From: Sebastes aleutianus
Lineage: Eukaryota; Chordata; Actinopteri; Perciformes; Sebastidae
NCBI GenBank assembly: GCA_916700875.1
Contig: CAKAKS010000296.1
Coordinates: 1 to 64,000, forward strand
DNA length: 64,000 nt
Direction of reading: 5' to 3'
Shown one piece after another: positions 32,107 to 44,174 of the stretch. The position numbers and the translations under genes were made by a program. How positions within the stretch are numbered: the first letter of the stretch is position 1; the number at the start of each line of letters is the position of its first letter. A model generated the notes under the pieces. That model was not told where the DNA came from, searched no databases, and saw only the letters and a list, made by a program, of their open reading frames with translations.

Positions 32107-35100
32107 CTATGTCTCAGGTGTCGGAGGCAGCGGCGGCGCCAGCTTCTTCTCCAGCTTGTTGACTCGGTGTTTGAGTTTGCTGTTGGCGGCGTCGTGCTCT
32201 GCCAGCAGGCGAGCGTAGCGCGTCTGCAGGACGTCCACCGTGCTCGTCATCCTGTCCACCTTCTCCTCGATCTCTTTGGGGTCGGGGCCCTGCGCCGCCA
32301 CCTGGAGGACAACATCGGGTGTTACACTCAGCTCCAATGCTGGGCTGCTACAAGACACGAGGCACCTGGTTGGACGACAGCTTTCCCTCCGTGGGCTGCT
32401 GCTCCCAGCTTTCAAACTGGAACCAACATGGCGGCTCGTTTGGAACCTTTTTTCCAACGGTTAGTTCGACAACGGTTAGTTTAAAAGTCTCTCGGGAGTT
32501 TCCAGAAGCGGTGAGTCGCGCCGGATGCCCCTGATTTGCATAAAGTAGCCGAGACCTCAACTTTATGCAAATGAGGAGCGGGCATCGTGACATCCCGTCT
32601 CTCGAATCTCACCGTCACGTTACCAGAATGCATTGCAAAGCTGCTTACATATACAATGAATGGGAAGCGTGGAACATGTGGACACGTACCATAAAACCGT
32701 ATCAGATCATGTGACCGTACCTCCAAGTCCAGCAGATTGTCCTTCATCAGAATCTGCCGTCCCTTCTCCTCCAGCAGAGCTTTGGCGTCGGGATACTCCG
32801 TCAGCGCCTCCATCAGGTCGTCTTTGGAGAGACAGAAGAGGTCGGAGTAACCGATGCTCTTGATGTTGGCCGTCCTCCTGTTTCCCGCCTTACTGCCTGT
32901 TGAACAAGAATAAAAACAATTAATTTTTCATCTTAAGGCACCTTTAAGATACTTACTACATGAAGTATGCTTGGGAAATATATACTTTACTTAAGTATAC
33001 TTCATGAAATAAACTTGAAGTATACTAGCTCTACTACTATACTCTTACTGACCTTTAATAGCCAGGATGCTGATCTCGCCAAAGTAGCTTCCATCACTCA
33101 GGACGACAAACTGCTTGATGCCATCATCAGCGACGACGGCAAGTTTTCCCTCCTTGATGATGTACATCTCTCTGCCGATGTCGCCCTTCTTACAGATGTA
33201 GTCTCCCGGACTGTAGACCTGAGGCTGCAGCTTCAGCACCAGCTCCACCAGCAGACCGGCCTCGCAGTCCGCAAAGATACGCACCTGAACGACAACGACA
33301 CGGATCAGAAAACTGGCGTGGACATTTGCTGGACTTTTTTTTGGACTTTTTTCAGATTTTTTTTGTTATTGTTTTTACATTTTTTTGGAACTTTTTTCAG
33401 ACTTTTTTGGAACTTTTTTCAGACTTTTTCTTTTACATTTTTTGGACATTTTTGTGGACAAAAACCCTCACACATTCACATATCTTGAGGTCAGAGGTCA
33501 AGGGACACCTTTGAAAATGGCCATGACAGTTTTTCCTCACCAAAATTCCTCCCTTCTTTGTTTATTTTTTTTCTGCCAAAATTAGGGGTATGTCATCAGC
33601 ATATTGGCAAACCAGAGATATAAATAGAGATACAGATACAGTATGAAGTAAACATACTGCTTGTATATATATATAGCTAGTATGACATGGTACCAATGGA
33701 TTCATCAGGTTTTCTAGTTTCATATGATACCTGTATCTTCAGTCTAGCTTTAAAACTGAACCTACTAGAGCCTCTGAAAGATGGTAAAGTCAGTCGTGTG
33801 TCAGGAGGAATAAGGGGTGCGTTCAGACCTTCTTGAGGGTGTCCAGGTGGACGTTGATGGCGATCTCAGCTCTCAGTTTGTCTGGCAGGTACTTCAACAC
33901 CTCCCTCTCATCCACCGCTTTCTTATTGGTCCACAGGAAGTCAAACCACTTGATCACTCGCTTCTCCAGGTCCTTCGTTACCTGGACGGTAAAAATAAGA
34001 TACATATTTATACACAAACTGCTGTCGCCACGGAGACGCCACCGAATCTCCAACTGTCACGTGAACTAAGTGACGAACCTTTCGGAAGGTCATGTACTGT
34101 TTGATGGCGTCGATGCGAGCCTGGAAGCTGGCTCTGGCGGCGTTCATGTTGGTGATCATCGAACCGACGTTACCGACGATGGTGGCGAAGATCAACACAC
34201 CAACCTGGAGGAGAATCGGACAGCGATAAGAGGTCAACGGCAACAAAGAAGTCCTCCGAGTTCTCCACAGGGGACAGGGTCTCTCTGAAACTGGTAGACC
34301 ACTGACATTACGGGGACAAAAGACCTTGTAGACCACTGACATTATGGAGACCACTGACATTATGGGGACAAAAGACCTTGTAGACCACTGACATTATGGA
34401 GACCACTGACATTATGGGGACAAAAGACCTGGTAGACCACTGACATTATGGGGACCAAAACTGGTAGACCACTTAAGCCAGACCCACCAGGAAGTCAGTG
34501 ACGACGAAGAAGTACTCCAAGTTCTCCTGGGGGGGCGGAGTCTCTCCGATGGTGGTGAGCGTCAGCGTGGACCAGTACATACTGTAGGCGTACTTCCTCA
34601 CCAGACGACCAAACTCTGGATCTGCCGGGTCGGGATACACAAACCTGTCATGGCCGAAACCTGGAGGGACGAGACCAGAACCGGGGTGTCAGAGGGGGTT
34701 TATACAGCAACCACAGACCAAACAACCAGAGTCGGGATTGAAACCAGCAACCCCACCCATGGCCTTGGAGAAGGAGTAGTAGAGGCAGGCGTTCCAGTGG
34801 ATGATGATGACGATGTACATGACGAGGTTGGAGATACGAAGAGCGTTGGGGTAGTTAGTCCTGGTCTCCGTCCTCTGGAAGAACTCCAGCATCCTGAGAC
34901 AAAGACAAAGACGTCTTTACTCCGGGACACTTCTACTTCTACTCCTAAGGATCCGAGTTCTGGTTCCCGTGTACCTGTTGAACCTGAACAGCTTGTTGAG
35001 GCGGATTTCGGGGTATTTGAGGCCGAACACAAGGTACATCACGTCGGTGGGAATCATCGAGATCAGGTCCAGTTTGAACTGGAAGCTCTTCATGTAGCGC

Positions 35101-35149
35101 TCACGCAGCTTCTGCTCGTCCTTCACCAGTAGACCCTGCTCCAGGTAAC

Positions 35150-35207
<58 letters not shown>

Positions 35208-35390
35208 ATGTAAACGGAGTCACGTTACAGACATCGATGCGTTAGTAGGTACAGCAAACAATGTTGGTGTGTGTTCGGACCGGTTCTGGTTCTGAAGACC
35301 ATGTCACAGATGTAGAGGATGTCACACAGTAAGTCCACGAGGAACCAGAATGTCAAATAGTCCGACTGCAGCTCCTCGAAAGACGCCCTG

Positions 35391-35464
<74 letters not shown>

Positions 35465-38400
35465 GTTATATAGCAGTTATTACTACAATAAACACACTTT
35501 TAATAAACAAACATGGCAACCCGCAGACATTATGGGGACCCAAACATGGCAACCCGCAGACATTATGGGGACCCACACTTGGCAACCTGCGGACATTATG
35601 GGGATCCAAACTTGGCAACTGGCAGACATTATGGGGACCCAAACATGGCAACCCGCGGACATTATGGGGACCTAAACATGGCAACCTGCGGACAATATGG
35701 GGACCCCAACATGGTAACCTTCAGACATTATGGGGACCCAAACTTGGCAACCCGCAGACAATATGGGGACCCAAACACGGCAACTGGCAGACATTATGGG
35801 AACCCAAACATGGCAACACGCGGACATTATGGGGACCCAAACATGGCAACACGCGGACATTATGGGGACCCAAACACAGCAACTGGCAGACATTATGGGG
35901 ACCCAAACATGGCAACCTGCGGACATTATGGGGACCCAAACATGGCAACCCGCGGACATTATGGGGACCTAAACATGGCAACCTGCGGACATTATGGGGA
36001 CCCAAACATGGCAACCCGCGGACATTATGGGGACCTAAACATGGCAACCTGCGGACAATATGGGGCCCCCAACATGGTAACCTTCAGACATTATGGGGAC
36101 CCAAACTTGGCAACCCGCAGACATTATGGGGACCCAAACACGGCAACTGGCAGACATTATGGGAACCCAAACATGGCAACACACGGACATTATGGGGACC
36201 TAAACATGGCAACCTGCGGACATTATGGAGACCCCAACATGGCAACCCTCAGACATTATGGGGACCCAAACATGGCAACCCGCAGACATTTATGGAGACC
36301 CAATCATGGCAACCCGCAGACATTATGGGGACCAAACTTGGCAACCCGCAGACATTGTGGGCAACCTGGTTGACAACCACACCACCAGATGTCACCACTT
36401 CCTACACACTGTCCCTTTAAGGCCAGATTCAGGTTGACCTGGGTTTACCAGGGTTAGATAGAGGGTGTTACCTGGCTATGATCAGGGTCCAGTTGTACAT
36501 GACGGGGATGGTGATGACACCCAGCCAGTGGTAGTAGGTGTTACCTGCCGGATCAATCACTGTGATCTCCTTGGGACTGGACACAAATAATGAAATATAA
36601 TTATTAATTGCTACCATAATGAATGATTGGCACATTTTAGCCTCCATACTACCAGTTCTCTAATATCAGTTTCTGACTCAGTGGATCCTAATGAACCAAA
36701 CCTACGCCTCCTCTTTGGCCTTCTTCTCTTTCTCCTTTTCCTCTTTCTCCTTCTGTATTTTCTCCTTCTCCTCTTTCTCCTTCTGTTTTTTCTCCTTCCT
36801 CTCCTGCTTCTCCTGCTTCTCCTTCCTGAGAGCACGGACACATGAAGGAAATAAAACTGAATCTCCGTTAAAATAAAAACAGATTCTAATGAATGACTGT
36901 AATAAGTGTTCAAGGAGGATTTAACTTACGCCCTCTTCTCTTTTCTCTCCTTCTTTTCTTTCTTCTCTTTCTTCTTTCTTTTCTTCTCCTCTCTGGAAGC
37001 CAACAAAAAACACATCACACAAACTATCTCTGTGTAACTGTTTGTATGTTCTGCACACAGCGTTGTCTTGCTGTGAGTCACTCACGGGACTGACGATACT
37101 AACGACTCACGATACTAACGACTCATGTGACTCACGGGACTCACGATACTAACGACTCACGTGACTAACGACTCACGATACTAACGACTCATGTGACTCA
37201 CGGGACTCACGATACTAACGACTCACGTGACTAACGACTCACGATACTAACGACTCATGTGACTCACGGGACTGACGATACTAACGACTCATGTAACTAA
37301 CGACTCACATGAATAACGACTCACGATACTAAGGACTCACACGACTAATGACTCACGTGACCGTTTTCTGATGCCGAGGGGCGACCAAACGGCGGTACAA
37401 GACGAGTTGGGAGTGGGAACGGGTTGGTACTCGACTACTTCTGTCTGTGTGACAGAAGATGTCACATGACGCGGCTGGTGTGTGTTACACTTCCTGTTTG
37501 TGTCTTACTCTTCTTCGTTGTTGTTGCTGTTATTGACGTTGAACAGAACTCCTGGTCCGGCTCTTTGATCAGCTCTGAAACAGAAAATCAGACGACAGCG
37601 CTAATTAACTATTAAAACTACCAGCACCAGCTAGGAACTACCCCAGTGACCCCCCAGACCTTCTCAAGGACCCCCAAAACCTCCTGAAGGACCCCCACCC
37701 CCCCCGAACCTCTTCAAGGAGCCCTGAAACCTCACTAAGAACCCCCCGAACCTCTTCAAGGAGCCCTAAAACCTCACTAAGAACCCTTGAACTTCTTCAA
37801 GGAGCCCTGAAACCTCACTAAGAACCCTTGAACCTCTTCAAGGAGCCCTGAAACCTCACTAAGAATCCTCCGAACCTCTTCAACGAGCCCTGAAACCTCA
37901 CTAAGAACCCCCCGAACCTCTTCAAGGAGCCCTGAAACCTCACTAAGAACCCCCCGAACCTCTTGAAGGAGCCCTAAAACCTCACTAAGAACCCTTGAAC
38001 CTCTTCAAGGAGCCCTGAAACCTCACTAAGAACCCTTGAACCTCTTCAAGGAGCCCTGAAACCTCACTAAGAATCCTCCGAACCTCTTCAACGAGCCCTG
38101 AAACCTCACTAAGAACCCTCCGAACCTCTTCGAGGAGCCCTGAAACCTCACCAAGAACCCCGCAAACCTCTTCAAGGAGCCCTGAAACCTCACTAAGAAC
38201 CCTCCGAACATCTTCAAGGAGTCCGGAAACCTCACTAAGAACCCACCGAACCTCTTCAAGGAGCCGTGAAACCTCACTAAGAACCCACCGAACCTCTTCA
38301 AAGAGCCCTGAAACCTCACTAAGAACCCACAGAGCCTCTTCAAGGAGCCCTGAACCCTCACTAAGAACCCCCCGAACCTCTTCAAGGAGCCATGAAACCT

Positions 38401-39386
38401 CACTAAGAACCCTACGAACCTCTTCAAGGAGCCCTGAAACCTCACTAAGAACCCTACGAACCTCTTCAAGGAGCCCTGAAACCTCACTAAGAACCCCGCA
38501 AACCTTTTCAAGGAGCCCTGAAACCTCACTAAGAACCCTACGAACCTCTTCAAGGAGCCCTGAAACCTCACTAAGAACCCCGCAAACCTCTTCAAGGAGC
38601 CCTGAAACTTCACTAAGAACCACCCAAACCTCTTCAAGGAGCCCTGAAACCTCACTAAGAACCCACCGAAACTCTTCAAGGAGCCCTGAAACCTCGTCAA
38701 GGAGCCCTGAAACCTCACCAAGAACCCACCGAACCTCTTCAAGGAGACTTGAAACCTCACCAAGAACCCACCGAACCTCTTCAAGGAGCCTTGAAACCTC
38801 ACTAAGAACCCTCCGAACCTCTTCAAGGAGCCATGAAACCTCACTAAGAACCCACCAAACCTCTTCAAGGAGTCGTGAAACCTCACTAAGAACCCTCCGA
38901 ACCTCTTCAAGGAGCCATGAAACCTCACTAAGAACCCACCGAACCTCTTCAAGGAGCCGTGAAACCTCACTAAGAACCCACCGAACCTCTTCAAGGAGCC
39001 CTGAAACCTCACCAAGAACCCACCGAACCTCTTCAAGGAGCCTTGAAACCTCACTAAGAACCCTTGAACCTCTTCAAGGAGCTGTGAAACCTCACTAAGA
39101 ACCCACCGAACCTCTTCAAGGAGCCTTGAAACCTCACTAAGAACCCTTGAACCTCTTCAAGGAGCCCTGAAACCTCACTAAGAACCACCCAAACCTCTTC
39201 AAGGAGCCATCGAACTTCCTCTGGGATCTCCAGACTGAATTTTGGGGACCAAACATCATTATTAATCAGGACTCACCTGTCCCCCTCCCTGCCTTCACCT
39301 GGCTCCTCCTCCATGTTGTGTAGAACGATGGTGGACGGAGTTAACCTGGAGATGTGGGACGGGACTGATGGAGCTACTTTGGCCAT
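32107..39386 (-). CDS. cnga1: Cyclic nucleotide-gated channel alpha subunit (rod type, CNGA1), complete
   Basis: 14 coding exons join in frame to 645 residues: 39277-39386, 37509-37574, 36930-36992, 36706-36825, 36472-36576, 35281-35387, 34975-35149, 34757-34893, 34488-34660, 34079-34204, 33829-33981, 33053-33284, 32721-32896, 32107-32301. It forms the cGMP-gated cation channel of the photoreceptor outer segment. Order: LFNVNNSNNNEEE motif (about 47-60), Lys/Glu-rich linker (60-120), S1-S6 (about 135-375) with the filter TTIGETPPP near 330-338, C-linker with KYLPDKLRAEIAINVHLDTL, nucleotide-binding domain (about 447-560, FGEISILAIKGSKAGNRRTA), and a C-terminal coiled coil (DPKEIEEKVDRM...VDVLQTRYARLLAEHD). 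Exon phases and AG/GT sites all fit. The start MAKVAPSVP is the first ATG in the exon. The neighbour nfxl1 separates CNGA1 from the similar CNGA3. The C-terminal tail is shorter than in mammals. Confidence 0.95.
33300..33780. repeat. Copy of dispersed repeat family B in cnga1 intron
   Basis: This copy holds the TGGACTTTTTTCAGACTTTT tract, CACATATCTTGAGGTCAGAG, GGGGTATGTCATCAGCATAT and GACATGGTACCAATGGATTC. All of these recur, in either orientation, at 39668-39825, 49339-50417, 55212-55727, 56285-56810 and 58672-59720. No terminal inverted repeats are seen here. Confidence 0.75.
34296..34465. repeat. Short tandem repeat (GACCACTGACATTATGGGGA)
   Basis: About seven units of TAGACCACTGACATTATGGG, some followed by GACAAAAGACCTTG, lie in the cnga1 intron just past the pore exon. 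The core GACATTATGGGGAC is shared with the larger array at 35508-36370. Confidence 0.85.
35150..35462. repeat. (CA)n runs abutting two cnga1 acceptors
   Basis: (CA)n tracts at 35152-35205 and 35393-35460 sit directly against the acceptors of exons 34975-35149 and 35281-35387. On the coding strand the acceptors are preceded by (TG)n instead of a normal pyrimidine tract. Confidence 0.85.
35505..36372. repeat. 33-bp minisatellite (GACATTATGGGGACCCAAAC)
   Basis: About 26 copies of GACATTATGGGGACCCAAAC followed by ATGGCAACCCGCG lie in the cnga1 intron between exons 35281-35387 and 36472-36576. The period is a multiple of three and lacks stops on plus. That leaves a 286-codon frame of an 11-residue repeat (MATRGHYGDPN), which is a repeat artefact. 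Confidence 0.95.
36706..36992 (-). CDS. cnga1: cnga1 Lys/Glu-rich linker exons
   Basis: Two exons, 36930-36992 and 36706-36825, encode a run of Lys and Glu (EEKKRKKKEKKEK, then QKEKEEKEKIQKEK). They lie between the N-terminal LFNVNNS motif and S1, as in mammalian CNGA1, where the same region is Lys-rich. The DNA is nearly a GAG/AAG microsatellite. Phase 2 junctions at both ends fit. Confidence 0.85.
37083..37362. repeat. Tandem repeat (ACTCACGATACTAACG)
   Basis: About 20 short units of ACTCACGATACTAACG and ACTCATGTGACTCACGGG lie in the cnga1 intron upstream of exon 36930-36992. Confidence 0.85.
37640..39215. repeat. 42-bp minisatellite (CCTCTTCAAGGAGCCCTGAA)
   Basis: About 38 copies of CCTCTTCAAGGAGCCCTGAA followed by ACCTCACTAAGAACCCACCGAA fill the cnga1 intron between exons 37509-37574 and 39277-39386. 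The 42-bp period (some 39-bp units) keeps minus-strand frames open (RFGGFLVRFQGSLK); these are not genes. Confidence 0.95.
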
Positions 39387-39667
39387 AGCGGTAGTCTGTC
39401 CTTTGACTTCCTGTTCACACAGAGAGATTGTTAGAGAGTAGAGATGAAGAACAAAACAACAAAAGTCCCAAACTGGACTCCGACCAAAGATGGGAAGTTG
39501 TGTATGCTCGACGTTCAAGTGGTTAAGTCGCGAGAACACCGCTCCTAAGCGACGGCAATATTAACGTTACTGTCGGCGTCTAGAAGCCACAGAGGCTAGC
39601 GATTTAGCAAGCCAGCAAGCGGGTAACATAATGCAAGTAAATGCACAGACATAATGACAGAGGAGAA

Positions 39668-39825
39668 AGGGGTATGTCATCAGCATATTGGCAAACCAGA
39701 GATATAAATAGAGATATAGATACAGTATGAAGTACACATACTGCTTGTATATATATAGCTAGTATGACATGGTACCAATGGATTCATCAGGTTTTCTACT
39801 TTCATATGATACCTGTACGTGTAGG
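39668..39825. repeat. Fragment of dispersed repeat family B
   Basis: GGGGTATGTCATCAGCATAT through GATTCATCAGGTTTTCTA closely matches 33586-33730. It lies just upstream of the cnga1 start exon. Confidence 0.8.
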
Positions 39826-40619
39826 AGTAAGATGAGGCTGTTGGGAATAGAGAGCTCCAGGGATGAGGTATTTTTGTAGGCTAACAGGAAGTTAATATCG
39901 CTAACAGCCAATGGGATTGTTCCATTGGGTTTTTGGATTATTGCAGAAAATCAGCTCTGTGGCAAACAAACGTTTTTGTTCCGTAAAAATAATCTCCACT
40001 AATTAACACCACTTTATGAATTTTGAAGTGTGAAAGCAATCGCCAGAAGTAAAAAGCTAACGCTAGGCTATAAACGAACTACACCACGGTCACATGAGCG
40101 TGAGTATAAACAAAGTAAAGGAGGACGAGTCGGCGTGATGACATTTAGTAGTCTCATTTAACCACCAGTAAACAACCGCCTTCTTTAAGACATGAAAAAA
40201 GCTTCAAAAGTCACGAGTGGTATTTTATATCGTAGAACAAAACGTTAAAATCTCTCCAGCTTGTGTTAACCACAGACTTTATTTCAGATATTTAACTAAA
40301 AAACCTGTTGACTTCCAGACGAAGGAACTGGAAGTGCTTAAAATGCTAACTCATTTCCAGGTTTTAGGACTCGTTCCAACATTTTCCTCAGACCGATTAT
40401 AAAATTACCAAGAAAAACAATATACGACTAAAATTACAATATATTCACTTATCATGCGCCGAAAAATGAACGTCCAAGGCCTCCGCCATTTCTGACAACG
40501 TCAACGAACACGTCACAACTCGTGAACTCGGAGCTTTCAGAGACTTTCCACTTACGAGTTGTATCGTATGTTGTATAATAACTACTCCTCTAGTCTCACG
40601 CCGTTATCTCCTTACTCAC

Positions 40620-40720
40620 CTGATAATCTGTCGCCGTTGGTTTTCGTGGCCTAGACCAACCGACCACCCATCAAACTCATCGCCATGGAAACGGAGGAGT
40701 ATCCAACCCCCCCTCCGTTA
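40620..40720 (-). promoter_or_regulatory. cnga1: Possible cnga1 5' untranslated exon (donor at 40620)
   Basis: ATTATCAG|GTGAGTAAG on the minus strand is an excellent donor. It is 1.2 kb upstream of the acceptor at 39411 (GAACAG|GAAGTC) of the exon carrying the start codon. The upstream limit of this exon is not visible, and its assignment to cnga1 is inference. Confidence 0.35.
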
Positions 40721-40961
40721 CACACTCACACACGGCCGGCCCCGTTAAATCCTTTAAAGTTTGGAGAGAAAAGAGGAGAAAATGGAGGGATGTGAGAGGT
40801 GAAGGAGTGTTGGGAGCCGGAGAGTCACCCTGATGAGGATAAAGAGATTAGAGGAGATGATACCGTCTGTCTCACCTGCACTCAGAGATCCACCCTCACG
40901 TACAACTCACCTGGAACATTTAGGCGTCACATCTCAGCTAAAAGATGAGCATTACCCCTTT

Positions 40962-42215
40962 TAGTAACACTTTATAAAAACAATCATTTAAAAATTATAT
41001 AATGATAAATAAACTTAATAGTTATTTTAAACAATGTTTAACAAACAATGAAATGATAATTAATAATGTACTTTACTCCACTACATTTATCTGACAGCTT
41101 TAGTTTGGTTTTTACTTTATCTGCAAAAAAAACATACAAAGAGTTTATAAAATACCATGTATTAGTAATAATGTTAATGTATTACTAATAATGTGAATGA
41201 TGTTAATGTATAACTAATAATGTTAATGATGTTAATGTATGACTAATAATGTTAATAATGTTAATGTATAACTAATAATGTTAATAATGTTAATGTATAA
41301 CTAATAATGTTAATGATGTTAACGTATAACTAATAATGTTAATAATGTTAATGTATCAGTAATAATGTTAATGATGTTAATGTATAACTAATAATGTGAA
41401 TGATGTTAATGTATAACTAATAATGTTAATAATGTTAATGTATAACTAATAATGTTAATGATGTTAATGTATAACTAATAATGTTAATAATGTTAACGTA
41501 TAACTAATAATGTGAATGATGTTAATGTATAACTAATAATGTTAATAATGTTAATGTATAACTAATAATGTTAATAATGTTAACGTATAACTAATAATGT
41601 TAATAATGTTAATGTATAACTAATAATGTTAATAATGTTAATGTATAACTAATAATGTTAATGATGTTAACGTATAACTAATAATGTTAATAATGTTAAT
41701 GTATCAGTAATAATGTTAATAATGTTAATGATGTTAATGTATAACTAATAATGTGAATGATGTTAATGTATAACTAATAATGTTAATAATGTTAATGTAT
41801 AACTACTAATGTTAATAATGTTAATTTATTATAATTATATGTCAGAGTCGTGGTCGGGGCCATAGATTCTAACTTACTGATATTTCAGAGCCGTGGTCGG
41901 GGCCATAGATTCTAACTTACTGATATTTCAGAGCCGTGGTCGGGGCCTTAGATTCTAACTTACTGATATTTCAGAGCCGTGGTCGGGGCCATAGATTCTA
42001 ACTTACTGATATTTCAGAGCCGTGGTCGGGGCCATAGATTCTAACTTACTGATATTTCAGAACCGTGGTCGGGGCCTTAGATTCTAACTTACTGATATTT
42101 CAGAGCCGTGGTCGGGGCCATAGATTCTAACTTACTGATATTTCAGAGCCGTGGTCGGGGCCATAGATTCTAACTTACTGATATTTCAGAGCCGTGGTCG
42201 GGGCCGTAGATTCGT
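40962..42215. repeat. Arm of the 10353-type element followed by two tandem arrays
   Basis: AGTAACACTTTATAAAAACA through ATGAAATGATAATTAATAAT (40964-41070) matches the left arm of the element at 10353-11260. An AT-rich array of about 29 bp (TAATGTTAATGTATAACTAA) follows at 41150-41830. Then come nine copies of a 43-bp unit (GCCGTGGTCGGGGCCATAGA...) at 41840-42215. Confidence 0.85.
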
Positions 42216-43650
42216 AGTGACGGAGGAGTAAACGTGAGGAGGGAGGACAGATATTACTGAGAGGGAGGAGGTGATGAAAAGTGAGGCGGGGCAGATTAAC
42301 AACATCTGATCCTCCTGAGTCAGCAGTGTAACCCTAATAACTCACACACACACACACATTGATAGGCTTATTAGGAATTAGACTTCATTGTGTGTGTTAA
42401 CATGACAGCACTAAGAGTCTCATAACCATGCTGCTAACATGCTGATGTTTAGCAGGTTGTCGTTATGTACCTGTAAGTAGTGAGACAGTGTTCAGTGAAT
42501 AATGTTTTATCTAGATTAGGTGTATTAGTCTGCTTGGTCGGAGTGGGCGATGCTACAGAGGCATCAAACCAAACAGCTCGTTGATGAAGAAATAAAATGA
42601 ATCAAACTCATAGTTTTGATTATCTCACATACATTTTAATTCATCTCTTTGCTGTTAAGAAACATGAAACAGCTCAACTCATATCATGACATCATGAGAT
42701 ATCTGAGCTGCAGCTTGTATTAGAAAACACAGTGAGAGCAGGATCCAGTTTAGATTAATACATAATTAATACGTCATGTTACAGGCATCCAGAGAGAACC
42801 AAAAGGTTAAATATAGAGGTCGTTTAAAGTTATACTGTGGTGTCCTCCACAGATTTAAGTGTCACTTATTATTGCTCATTGCATAGAACAGAGTCAATAA
42901 CTTCCCTTCACCACGTATGTTTTATAGATGTTGGAAGCCAGCAGTGTGAGACCACTTGATCCAGATCTGAAGGACTATCCCAGACGAGGTTCTGGATCAC
43001 GACCGAGCTCAAGCCAAGGAATCAGGTCGCCATGGAAACAACCTGAGAAGACAACCAGACCAAAGTGTGATTGATTGTCTGCGTCCGGAGTGAGACCGCC
43101 CTTCATTCTCCCGTGTTTCTTCTCCTTCTTACTTTCTTTTTAATCCTTCTTCAACTGATCTGAAAGCAGTGACATGTTTCCACCACTAGAGAGCGCCACC
43201 TACCTGCCTGACTTGGCTCAGGTCAGGCGTTGAATCAGGGACGCTGGACGGTCAGATTTGGGTGATGCTGAGAGAAATTCCGTCTATATAATGACATCAT
43301 ACTAAATGATGACCAGAATCATTTATATTCAATAGTATTTTTTACGATTTTTACATTTTTAATGTCAGAATGGATATATCTGCTTCATCTGAGTCTATGT
43401 GGAGGTAGAAGGAAGTTACCACTTTTATTGTGGTAGTCTGAGCAACGTGACGTCATATCCGTTCCGTATCCGTCAACCAAAACAAACCTCAGAAAGTATA
43501 AAATGTTGGAGGGTCGTCGTGGATACGACCTGCACCCTCCCATGTTAAATCCAGCGTGGTAAACACTACACATCCAGTAAAGGATGGAAACACTTTGGGT
43601 TTCACACATTGACAGGAAAAGCAGAGCTAGACAGAGCAGAGCTAAAGCTG
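42216..43650. other. Intergenic, no gene recognised
   Basis: Mostly unique sequence between cnga1 and the 3' end of the ZP-domain gene. A minus-strand AATAAA at 43424-43429 could end the ZP gene transcript. No exon was recognised. Confidence 0.4.
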
Positions 43651-44030
43651 CATGCTAACTTCTAAAAAAGGCCAAAATATGTGCAAAAATAAGGCTGAAA
43701 CATGTCAGAAAGAAATACCAAAGTATGTCCTAAATATGGCCCGAACAATGGCCAAAAAAGTCAGAAAAATGCCTGAAACATTTCCAGAAAAAAGGCGGAA
43801 AAATATCTGCAAAATATCCGAAAAAAGGTCAGAACAAAGGCTGAAAAAAGGCCGAAAAAGATTCTGAAATATGTCTGAAAAAAGGCCGAAGAAATGCCAA
43901 AGTATGGCAAAATATGGCCCAAAAAATGTCCCCAAAAAAGGCCGAAATATGTTCAAACAAAAGGCGATATATGTCTGAATAAAAGTCTGAAGAAAGGCGA
44001 AAAAAAAGTCAGAAAAAGTTAGCAGGAAAC
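43650..44030. repeat. A-rich degenerate repeat (GGCCGAAAAA / GTCAGAAAAA)
   Basis: Irregular units of about 10-12 bp, such as AAAAAGGCCGAAAAA and ATGTCTGAAAAAA, resemble the homopolymer-rich core seen in family B copies at 51360-51740 and 59040-59720. Confidence 0.75.
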
Positions 44031-44174
44031 ATTATCGTATTGCGATAACGTGCGGTCGAGCCGGCAGTCACTCTCATGTCCGTGGTCAAACGGGCTGACG
44101 CTACAACTGCAAAGCACCCATATTGATTAATATAAATGAAAGGTATTTGGCGTGTACTTCGAGTTGTGTCTTAC

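Noticed and set aside
35505..36372. Regularly spaced repeats suggesting a CRISPR array
   Set aside because: There are no unique spacers. This is a contiguous 33-bp minisatellite inside a vertebrate intron.
32107..39386. Assignment to CNGA3 instead of CNGA1
   Set aside because: Sequence alone is close to both. The Lys/Glu-rich linker after LFNVNNS and the position next to nfxl1 and corin favour CNGA1.
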